Shown here in pieces: positions 9,037-16,443 of a stretch of DNA of 64,000 nucleotides. The stretch comes from Paraburkholderia sp. HP33-1. GTDB lineage: Bacteria; Pseudomonadota; Gammaproteobacteria; Burkholderiales; Burkholderiaceae. The notes under the pieces are model-generated. The model saw nothing but the letters and a program-made list of their open reading frames with translations. It did no database searches and was not told where the DNA came from. The position numbers and the translations under genes were made by a program. Every line of letters begins with the position of its first letter. Positions within the stretch are counted from its first letter, which is position 1. The stretch lies in contig NZ_JAJEJR010000001.1 of the NCBI RefSeq assembly GCF_021390595.1, forward strand, positions 3,414,188-3,478,187, given 5' to 3'.

Positions 9037-9549
9037 TCATTTCTTCTTCGATTTCTTCGCCGACTTGCCCGACTTCTCCGGCTTGCTGCCGCCCTTGCCC
9101 TTCTGCGGCGGCGCCAGCATCGTGCCGCGGCACTTGCGCGCGCCGCAGCGGCATTCGTATTCCTTTTTCAGCTTCTTTGTCTGACGCGCGTCGATCACGA
9201 GCCCGTAGTCGTAAAAGACTTCCTCGCCTTCGGCGATATCGCGCAGCGCGTGCACGTACACGTGCCCGTCGATTTCCTCGGCCTCGCAGTTCGGCGCGCA
9301 CGAATGGTTGATCCAGCGCGCGCTATTGCCGTTCACCTTGCCGTCGATGACCTTGCCGTTATCCAGCGCGAAATAAAACGTGTGATTCGGTTCGGCCGGA
9401 TTATGCGGATGACGGCGCAACGCTTCTTTCCAGCTAATCCGCTCGCCCTTGTATTCGATCAGCCGCTCGCCGGCCGCGATCGGCTCGAGAGCAAACACGC
9501 CTTTGCCGTGCACACCCGAACGGCGCACGGCGATCCTGCGTGAATTCAT
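9037..9549 (-). CDS. SET-domain protein lysine methyltransferase with lysine-rich tail
   Basis: 170 residues. Complete SET core: GVHGKGVFA near the start, the SAM/knot motif RWINHSCAPNC (79-88), GEEVFYDYG (109-116) with the catalytic-type tyrosine, and a post-SET cysteine cluster (C133, C135, C140 in ECRCGARKCRG) that with C84 would bind zinc. The tail (about 150-170) is nearly all K, S, G and P and ends SKKK. The start at 9549 is set by AAGGA eight bases upstream. Bacterial SET proteins of this type occur across Burkholderiales; the substrate is not established. Confidence 0.88.
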   Translation of the reverse strand: MNSRRIAVRRSGVHGKGVFALEPIAAGERLIEYKGERISWKEALRRHPHNPAEPNHTFYFALDNGKVIDGKVNGNSARWINHSCAPNCEAEEIDGHVYVHALRDIAEGEEVFYDYGLVIDARQTKKLKKEYECRCGARKCRGTMLAPPQKGKGGSKPEKSGKSAKKSKKK

Positions 9550-9761
9550 TGAATGAATCCTTGTGAAGAACTGGGGAATGAAGTCTGGCAATCGTCAGGC
9601 GCGTCTTGCGCGCGGCTTTTTCTGACGCGAATAACAAACGCGGCGCCCTGCGAGCGCCGCGTCGACTTGCGACGCGCATCGCGCCACAACCGGCATCCTA
9701 CACGCTGTCGGCGACTTCCTTCAACAGTCAGCCGCTCCGTTTGTTCAACGTACGACGGGCG

Positions 9762-10874
9762 TCACCGTTGACCGAACGAAATCTCGCCGAACAGCGCTTT
9801 CTGATCGCGCGGCTGCGAACGCCAGTACTGCGGCGGCGCTTCGACGGTCGCGCCGAGTTGCGCGGCGGCATGCCACGGCCAGCGTGGGTTATAGAGCAAC
9901 GCACGAGCCAGCGCGATCAGATCGGCATCGCCCGCTTCGATCAACTGCTCGGCGTGCAGCGGATCGGTGATGAGTCCGACGCCGATCGTCGCGAGACCGG
10001 TTGCGTGCTTGACCGCCTTCGCGAACGGGATCTGATAGCCCGGTTCGAGCGGAATTTTCTGCAACGGCGACACGCCACCCGACGACACGTCGATCCAGTC
10101 GCAGCCGCGCTTTTCCAGCTCGTGCGCAAACGCGATCGTGTCTTCGAGCGTCCAGCCGCCTTCGACCCAGTCAGTCGCCGACACGCGCACGCCGACCGGT
10201 TTGTCGGCAGGGAATGCGGCACGCACGATGTCGAAGATTTCGAGCGGAAAACGCATGCGGTTTTCGCGCGAGCCGCCGTAGTCGTCGGTGCGCTGATTCG
10301 CGATCGGCGACAGGAACTGATGCAGCAGATAGCCGTGCGCGGCATGCACTTCGAGCGCATCGATGCCAAGACGCGCGGCACGCCGCGCAGATGCGGCGAA
10401 CGCCTCGCGAATCCGGTTCAGGCCGGCGACATCGAGCGCCAGCGGCGGTTCCTCGCCCGGCTTGTGCGGCAAGGACGACGGCGCATGCGGCAGCCACCCG
10501 CCTTGCGACACCGGAATCAGCTGACCGCCTTCCCACGGCACATGGCTTGATGCCTTGCGGCCCGCGTGCGCCAGTTGCATCGTCACGTTGATATGCGAAT
10601 GCTTGCGGATCGTGGCCAGCACCGGCACGAGTGCCTCTTCGGTCGCGTCGTCCCACAAGCCGAGGTCGCCCGGCGTGATGCGGCCATCCGGTTCGACTGC
10701 GGTTGCTTCGATGCACAGCATGCCCGCGCCGGACAGCGCGAGACTGCCGAGGTGAATCATGTGCCATGCGGTCGCTTCGCCGCGTTCCGCGGAATACTGG
10801 CACATCGGGGAGACGACGATACGATTGGGAAGCGTCACGCTACGCAGCGTGAGCGGAGAGAAAAGCGCGCTCAT
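9762..10874 (-). CDS. Old yellow enzyme family NADPH dehydrogenase (YqjM-like)
   Basis: 370 residues, FMN-dependent TIM barrel. Motifs: N-terminal MSALFSPLTLRSVTLPNRIV, the YqjM-type cysteine in SPMCQYSAERG that tunes the flavin, the substrate-binding pair in HAAHGYLLHQFLSP, and a phosphate-binding end (GVGLITDPLHAEQL). It reduces activated C=C bonds of enones with NADPH. It stands alone on the minus strand upstream of the SET gene. Physiological substrate unknown. Confidence 0.94.
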   Translation of the reverse strand: MSALFSPLTLRSVTLPNRIVVSPMCQYSAERGEATAWHMIHLGSLALSGAGMLCIEATAVEPDGRITPGDLGLWDDATEEALVPVLATIRKHSHINVTMQLAHAGRKASSHVPWEGGQLIPVSQGGWLPHAPSSLPHKPGEEPPLALDVAGLNRIREAFAASARRAARLGIDALEVHAAHGYLLHQFLSPIANQRTDDYGGSRENRMRFPLEIFDIVRAAFPADKPVGVRVSATDWVEGGWTLEDTIAFAHELEKRGCDWIDVSSGGVSPLQKIPLEPGYQIPFAKAVKHATGLATIGVGLITDPLHAEQLIEAGDADLIALARALLYNPRWPWHAAAQLGATVEAPPQYWRSQPRDQKALFGEISFGQR

Positions 10875-10983
10875 GGATTACGCCCAATGAAAGCCCGAGA
10901 GCGATCGAGCATAGCACTGCAAGGGGTTTACTGCATGAACGTGGCGCCTGGTCGGACGCCAACGGGGCCATTCGGTTAGCCAA

Positions 10984-11697
10984 TCAGACTTTCGACTCGA
11001 CCTGATCGAGCCATTCGCCGAACATGCGACACGCGGCGGCTTCGAGCGCGGGGCCGTATCGAGCGGTGTCGGCGCGCAACTGACGCGCGTCGATGCCGCG
11101 GCCGGCCAGTTCGTTCGCATTCCCAATCAGCCAGGGCTCGAACCGGTCGGTGCGAATCTCAGGATGACACTGCAAGCACAGCACGTGATCGCCCCATGTG
11201 AAGGCCTGATTCTCGCAGGCCGGAGTCGAAGCGAGACGGGTCGCGTTGGCGGGCAGATCGAAGGTATCTCCATGCCAATGCAGCATCGACGTATGAGCGC
11301 CATCCAGATGGCGCAGCGGCGAGACGCGACCGGCATCGGTCAGCGTGAGCGGCGTCCAGCCGAGTTCGGCCTGAGCCGCAGGATAGACGCGCTCACCGAG
11401 CGCCCGCGCGACCAGTTGTGCGCCGAGGCAGATGCCGAGCGTCGGCAGACCGGCCGCGATGCGTTTTTCGATCAACGACAGCAGCGGCTTGAGCGTGGGG
11501 TAGAGCGCCTCGTCAGAGGCGCTGATCGGGCCGCCGAGCACGACCATCAGCGACGCGGCAACCGGATTGGGCGCCTCGATACGGGCGAGGCCCACATCGA
11601 GATAGCGGACCGGACGCCCGCGCTCGCCGAGCACGAGCTCGAGACTGCCCAGATCCTCGAAGTGCACATGGCGAATGGCCAGTACTTCCCGGTTCAT
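10984..11697 (-). CDS. Class I glutamine amidotransferase-like protein
   Basis: 237 residues, a stand-alone GATase1 domain of the type often labelled 'GMP synthase-like'. Nucleophile Cys90 in TLGICLGAQLVA, catalytic histidine and glutamate in LQCHPEIR, and the oxyanion GGPIS. No synthetase domain is attached and none is nearby. Proteins of this form include gamma-glutamyl-polyamine or peptide hydrolases, so the acceptor is uncertain. It lies between the OYE gene and the MarR gene. Confidence 0.88.
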   Translation of the reverse strand: MNREVLAIRHVHFEDLGSLELVLGERGRPVRYLDVGLARIEAPNPVAASLMVVLGGPISASDEALYPTLKPLLSLIEKRIAAGLPTLGICLGAQLVARALGERVYPAAQAELGWTPLTLTDAGRVSPLRHLDGAHTSMLHWHGDTFDLPANATRLASTPACENQAFTWGDHVLCLQCHPEIRTDRFEPWLIGNANELAGRGIDARQLRADTARYGPALEAAACRMFGEWLDQVESKV

Positions 11698-11840
11698 CGG
11701 CCTACCCTATCTTCAGGTTAACTAACGACTTGCCGGCAACGACTCAATCCTTGCACGGCGCCAGCCGGCAGACAGACGGCGCATGCCGCCCGCCGCTGCC
11801 GGCCAGGCCATGTTAGCGGATTGCCCCGGAAGACGCCGCG

Positions 11841-12479
11841 TTACTGGGCGAAGATCTTCCAAGTTTTCTTCTGGGTGGCGACGTCCGCGGTTTCGTGCAC
11901 GGAGCAGTCGAGACGCAGATCGGTGTCCGCCATGTTCAGGTCGAGCAGCGCGCAGTGATGCGGCGTCTTCTTTGGATTCTTGCTCGGCTGCAAATGCGTG
12001 CAGCTCAGGCACATACGATGCGACGGGATCGTGTTTTGCGCTTCGAGCTGATAGATGGTCTTGAGCAGCGTGCGATAGAACACGGCCTGCTCCTCGTCGC
12101 GCAGCGTACCGACCGCCTTGCTCAGGAAGTCCGGCCATTGCGCGGCGCGTTTGGCCGCGGTGCGGCCACGCGAGGTCAGGCGTACCGCGAGCGCACGACC
12201 GTCGTCGAGTGCGCGACGCTTTTCGACCAGGCCCTTGGTTTCGAGCGTGCTCACCGCATCGCTGGTGGTCGCGGCGGTCAGCGCCGTTTCACGCGCGATT
12301 TCGCCGAGACGCATCGGCCCCTTGCGTTGCATCAACAGCACGAGGATTTCGCCCTGGGTCGGCGTAAGGCCTGCGGCTTCCGCCCATTCCCAAGCCTGGC
12401 TTCGCATCGCCGTGCTCAATCGCAAGAGGCTGTGGGTCACTCGCCCGTTTGCCTGTTCTCCGTATACGCCTTCGCTCAT
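11841..12479 (-). CDS. MarR-family regulator with C-terminal cysteine-rich extension
   Basis: 212 residues. Residues 1-140 are a MarR winged helix (LTPTQGEILVLLMQRKGPMR, then LGEIARETALTAATTSDAVS as recognition helix, and a basic wing). About 70 further residues carry Cys157-x2-Cys160, His174-His175-Cys176 and Cys192 (MCLSCTHL, HHCALLD, LDCSVHE), a pattern able to hold a metal or Fe-S cluster. Ordinary MarR proteins are 140-160 residues. The long noncoding interval with DnaA boxes lies directly upstream. A metal or redox sensor role is inference. Confidence 0.88.
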   Translation of the reverse strand: MSEGVYGEQANGRVTHSLLRLSTAMRSQAWEWAEAAGLTPTQGEILVLLMQRKGPMRLGEIARETALTAATTSDAVSTLETKGLVEKRRALDDGRALAVRLTSRGRTAAKRAAQWPDFLSKAVGTLRDEEQAVFYRTLLKTIYQLEAQNTIPSHRMCLSCTHLQPSKNPKKTPHHCALLDLNMADTDLRLDCSVHETADVATQKKTWKIFAQ

Positions 12480-13047
12480 AATCTTCGATTCGTTTATTTA
12501 CCGTTTCGGTGCGATGCCGGCGACTGCTTGCCGGAATACGCCCGTTGCGTGTGTGGGGTAGCTTCTCCCAACCGCGGATGAAGCCGTTTTTACTATCTCA
12601 AAAATATACCGCCTTGGAAGCTCCAGGCGGCGAAAACGACATTCTATGCGAGAGCTGCAAATCGTACAGCTAACTTATCCAAAGGGGGCTGTGGATAAGC
12701 AGGGGAAAACGTTTGGACAGCCTGTGCAGCGTTTTACAACAAGCACTTGCAGCAAGTTGAACGATTCCTCGGTTCTGCTTGCAGGGCTTGGCCGACAGCG
12801 GTTTTACGAGCCCAGTTATCATTTCCCCAGCGCGTTGACTTTGCAAGAAATTATTCAGTTGTCCACAGCCTTTAGCAAGCCTGCTTACGAATACTACGCT
12901 TGTATACGTAAAGTTTCGGAAAACCTGAAGGGCTGCGCGCGTGAAAAATCATAAAAAAATTTTTACGAAAAAAAACCCGCACGCGGCGGGTTTCGTCGAA
13001 ACGTCGCGTACGTAGCGCACGCAAACGTTTTTTTGCAGTCTTCACGA
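12480..13047. other. Noncoding interval with a DnaA-box cluster and AT-rich end
   Basis: 568 bp between the MarR start and the ybdK stop, without a convincing gene. It holds a consensus DnaA box at 12690-12698 (TGTGGATAA), one-mismatch boxes at 12675-12683 (TTATCCAAA) and 12859-12867 (TTGTCCACA), and weaker ones near 12816 and 12851. A very AT-rich stretch follows at 12942-12975 and merges into the ybdK terminator. The left part must also contain the MarR promoter. It resembles one half of a bacterial origin; see the interval at 15457-16443. Confidence 0.6.
12968..12993 (-). terminator. Rho-independent terminator of the ybdK-type gene
   Basis: On the minus strand AAACCCGC pairs with GCGGGTTT around the loop CGCGT, followed by eight T. 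It lies about 55 bp past the stop of the carboxylate-amine ligase. Confidence 0.85.
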
Positions 13048-14163
13048 CTACGCACGCCACTGCAGACACTGTTGCCGCACCACTTCGTGTAAGGACTTTT
13101 CCTGCGCAAACACGCTGCGTAGCCACTTCGCGTCATTGACCTGGCCACGCGCGATCGCGCCGATTTCGGCCAGTGCGTTGACCGAACCGAGCGCTTGCGC
13201 GTGCGGAGCGATCCGTTCGAGCGTTTCGAGGATATCCTCGGAAATCGTCTTGCGTTCCCCGGTTTGCGGATTGATGCAGGTACCGCCGAGTCCGAAGCGG
13301 CAGGCCTCGAAACGGTTGAACGTGTAGACCAGATAGTCGTCTTCCTGCGGCGTGATCGGCTTGTCGAGCAGCAGATGACGCGCGAGCGTCTGGATGTAGC
13401 AGGCGATAGCCGCGGCGCGATCCACCGAAAACGGCGTATCCATCACCCGCACTTCGATCGTGCCGAAGCCGGGCTTCGGGCGGATGTCCCAGTAGAAATC
13501 CTTCATGCTGTTGACCACGCCCGTGTGGACCATCTTCGAGAAGTACTCCTCGAAGCTGTCCCACGTCAGCACGAACGGCGCCCGGCCCGACAGCGGAAAC
13601 GCGAACACGGAATTCAGCCGTGCCGAATGAAATCCGGTATCCACGCCCTGCACGAAAGGCGACGACGCCGACAGCGCGATGAAATGCGGGATGAATCGCG
13701 ACATCGAATGCAGCAGATACAGCGCGCTGTTCGGATTCGGGCACCCGATGTGCACGTGCTGGCCGAACACGGTGAACTGCTTCGCGAGATAGCCGTACAA
13801 CTCGGAAAGATACTGAAAGCGAGGCGTATCGACGATCTGCCGCTCACTCCATTGCTGGAAGGCATGCGTGCCGCCGCCGCACAGGCCGACGTTCAGATGA
13901 TCGGCTGCGGACACCAGCGTGTCGCGAATCTTGCGTAGATCGGCGACCGCCTGCTCGTGCGACGTGCAGATACCGGTCGACAGCTCGATCATGCTCTCCG
14001 TGATCTCCGGCGTGATATTGCCGGGGATTTTTTCATCCTTGATAAGGCGCAGCAGGTCCGTACCGGCTTTGGTCAGATCATAGTCATGCGTATTGACGAT
14101 CTGCATTTCGAGCTCGATACCGAACGTAAACGGTTTCGAATCGATGAAGGGTTCGAGTGACAT
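13048..14163 (-). CDS. YbdK-type carboxylate-amine ligase (glutamate-cysteine ligase GCS2 family)
   Basis: 371 residues of the ATP-grasp-like GCS2 family. Features: [11 protein letters not shown] near the N terminus, [37 protein letters not shown] and a long conserved C terminus. The family makes gamma-glutamyl compounds with weak glutamate-cysteine ligase activity; the true substrate in Burkholderia is unsettled, and a proteobacterial gshA is present at 39 kb. It lies between the two DnaA-box intervals, on the minus strand, and the antiporter gene ends 88 bp upstream of its start. Confidence 0.9.
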   Translation of the reverse strand: MSLEPFIDSKPFTFGIELEMQIVNTHDYDLTKAGTDLLRLIKDEKIPGNITPEITESMIELSTGICTSHEQAVADLRKIRDTLVSAADHLNVGLCGGGTHAFQQWSERQIVDTPRFQYLSELYGYLAKQFTVFGQHVHIGCPNPNSALYLLHSMSRFIPHFIALSASSPFVQGVDTGFHSARLNSVFAFPLSGRAPFVLTWDSFEEYFSKMVHTGVVNSMKDFYWDIRPKPGFGTIEVRVMDTPFSVDRAAAIACYIQTLARHLLLDKPITPQEDDYLVYTFNRFEACRFGLGGTCINPQTGERKTISEDILETLERIAPHAQALGSVNALAEIGAIARGQVNDAKWLRSVFAQEKSLHEVVRQQCLQWRA

Positions 14164-14250
14164 GGCGTCCCCTAGGTCAGGTCGTTTGAAGCGATGGTGT
14201 TGAAAAAGGGTTCGTGAAACGCGCGAGCCAACAAAATGCGCGTTTCGCGC

Positions 14251-15456
14251 TTACTCCTCGCGCCGCTCAGCGACGAGCGCGAGGCTGCGATAGACGAGCC
14301 ACGGCCCGAGAATCTGCAGCACGAAGATCGAACACATGACGATCGCGCGCAGTTGCGGATCGAAATTCGGATAAAGGTTGTAGGTGTCGTCGACGAGCAG
14401 ATACGCAAGCGCCGACATGGGTGACAACGACAGCCCCAGCGCCACGCCCTGCTTCCAGTTCAGGCCGCTTGGCTTCGCAAACGCAAGCACGCCGACCAGC
14501 TTCGCCGCGAGCCGCGCAACGATCAGCCCCAGCGCCGCAACTCCGCCCAACGCGATGTGCTTCCACTCGAACGACGTCAGCGTCAACACGAACAGGATAA
14601 CGGTCAGCAGCCAGCCGGCCGTGCCGAAATGCTGCGGCCACAACTGCGGACGCGCTTCGTGATTCTTCACGATGATGCCTGCGGCGAGCAGCGCGAGAAT
14701 CGTCGACAGCTTAAACAGATGCGCGATCGCGATCGCGAGCAGCACGAGACCGAACAGCGCGACGAACGAATGCTCGTCGTGCATGTTAAGGCGCCGATAA
14801 AAGAATGTGCAGGTGCGCGCGAGCAGATACGCGAGCACGAGCGAGCCGACCAGCAGATACAACGGCTGCAGGATGGTCGCAAACACGTTGCCGTAAACCT
14901 CCTGATGCAGCCAGCTCGACACGAGCTTTTCAATCACGACCGCATACATGCTGTTCAGCGCGGTCAAGGTCAGAAGACGCTGCGTGACCTGGCCTTCGGC
15001 GCGCAGTTCTGTTTTGAGCTGGATCACCATCGCCGGCGATGTCGCCATCGCGATCGCGGCGAGTACGGTCGCGACCATCAACGGCACGTGCAGGAACAGA
15101 AGCACCGGCAGTACCAGCACGAAAGTCAGCGTGGCTTCGGCGACGCTCGACAGGATCAGCCACGGATTACGGCGAATCCAGCGCAAATCCAGCCGGCTGC
15201 CCAGTTCGAACAACAACAGGCCGAGCGCGACGTCGAGCAGCGGCCGCGCGGCGCTCGCGGATTCCGCATCGATCACGCCAAAGCCAGCCGTGCCGGCCAC
15301 GAGGCCGATCACCGCGTAGCCGGAAATACGAGGTAAACGCCAGGCGCGATAGCAGAGCTCGCCGCACAGACCGGCGGCAAGCAACGCAAGACCTGCCCAG
15401 AAAATGGCGTCAGGTGAAAGCGGCCACGCTGGCAGAAACGAAAACGCCGAATTCAT
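14251..15456 (-). CDS. CPA2-family monovalent cation:proton antiporter (KefB/RosB-like membrane domain)
   Basis: About 401 residues with 11-12 hydrophobic segments spread over the whole length and no TrkA-N nucleotide-binding tail, so shorter than KefB/KefC (about 600). Typical membrane-domain traits are GYAVIGLVAGTAGFGV near the start and ATSPAMVIQLKTEL in the core. I chose ATG 15454-15456 because AAGGAG lies 11 bases upstream and the protein then begins with the first membrane segment; the upstream 22 codons look non-coding. Ion unknown, potassium or sodium likely. The long noncoding interval lies immediately upstream. Confidence 0.88.
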   Translation of the reverse strand: MNSAFSFLPAWPLSPDAIFWAGLALLAAGLCGELCYRAWRLPRISGYAVIGLVAGTAGFGVIDAESASAARPLLDVALGLLLFELGSRLDLRWIRRNPWLILSSVAEATLTFVLVLPVLLFLHVPLMVATVLAAIAMATSPAMVIQLKTELRAEGQVTQRLLTLTALNSMYAVVIEKLVSSWLHQEVYGNVFATILQPLYLLVGSLVLAYLLARTCTFFYRRLNMHDEHSFVALFGLVLLAIAIAHLFKLSTILALLAAGIIVKNHEARPQLWPQHFGTAGWLLTVILFVLTLTSFEWKHIALGGVAALGLIVARLAAKLVGVLAFAKPSGLNWKQGVALGLSLSPMSALAYLLVDDTYNLYPNFDPQLRAIVMCSIFVLQILGPWLVYRSLALVAERREE

Positions 15457-16443
15457 CGTAATGGGTTCTCCTTGGCAGCAACGGCAGACGACACGAAACG
15501 ACGCAGACGCACGCCGTGGCACGAGCGAACCGAGCGCGCTCGTTGTCGCAAGCGCTTCGCGAAGTCAGCGTTGCGAGGTTTCAATGATCGGATGATCGGA
15601 ACGCGCCGCGCACGCAAAGAACCGCACAGAGTCCGGCACATTCACGGATGCGGCTGGTGCAACACGCACGGTGAAGGAACGCCGTCGACTTCGAATCAGA
15701 TTCTGTTTGACCGGCACCGTTCCAATGCTGCGCGTGCCGCCAGATGCTGTGGCACGGCGCGGAAAAGAACGGGGATTGTGCCACAGCTTTTTCCGCATCG
15801 ACCGAAAAGACGTTAACTTGCTGGCAAAACGGTAAATAAGTACGTTATTTTCGCGACGAACGGAAAAAGCGACCTTTTTTCGACATATCACGCCAGTTTC
15901 GACTACCTCGCGAACAGCGGACTCGAGCGCCAGTGTTTACGCGGCGCGTGTGATCTCGATATGTGGTTTCGTCTGCGTTTCCCGCTTGCTCGTTTACGCG
16001 CGTCTACGTTTACCCGAGGCAATGGGAGATCCGTTTACGCGAAATCGAATGGAATTCAGCCAGCCCGATGGGCGGGGCGTTAGCCCCCGGCTTTGCTGTT
16101 TACTGGTTTACCGTATGTATACGTAGTAACAGTTAACAAGATGCCTCGGTTTCTGTGGATAACCCACGTTTACCGAAATGAATCAGCGAGTTGCCGACCG
16201 CATAACCGGATGCACAGCATGTGCGGCAGCCGCCGGTATACGCGAGCAACTTTTCGCGCTTTTTCGCGACGTTCGAGTTACCCCGTTTACGTCCACAATG
16301 GTTCCACACGACTTGCGTAGGTTAACTGCGCAGTTATCCACAGGTTGCGGTGGATAAGCCGGAACGCCGGTTAACGCGGTTTACCCGGTGGGCGGCGCTC
16401 ATCTGCCCGACGCAGTGGTTAACTTCGAAATAGTCACAGCCGG
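15457..16443. other. Candidate replication origin (oriC) of chromosome 1
   Basis: About 990 bp with no believable gene, between the antiporter start and the mnmC stop. Contents: consensus DnaA boxes at 16154-16162 (TGTGGATAA) and 16334-16342 (TTATCCACA), with a one-mismatch partner in inverted orientation at 16349-16357; nine GTTTAC repeats (15935-16384); six GTTAAC elements (15812, 16132, 16321, 16370, 16418, 16443); and an AT-rich stretch 15810-15880 that could be the unwinding element. The first 300 bp should also hold the antiporter promoter. The combination is that of a bacterial origin, but it is unproven here. Confidence 0.6.
15935..16384 (+). repeat. Array of nine same-strand GTTTAC hexamers
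   Basis: GTTTAC starts at 15935, 15992, 16008, 16033, 16098, 16106, 16168, 16285 and 16379, all on the plus strand; I found no GTAAAC inside the interval. Most are followed by C or G plus CG, giving a consensus near CGTTTACSCG. Spacing is irregular (8-117 bp). A protein-binding array, such as initiator or origin-regulator sites, is the simplest reading. Confidence 0.75.

Noticed and set aside
12646..12954. 102-codon open frame in the MarR-ybdK interval
   Set aside because: No ribosome-binding site, no recognisable protein, and it covers the DnaA-box cluster and AT-rich element; noncoding function explains the sequence better.
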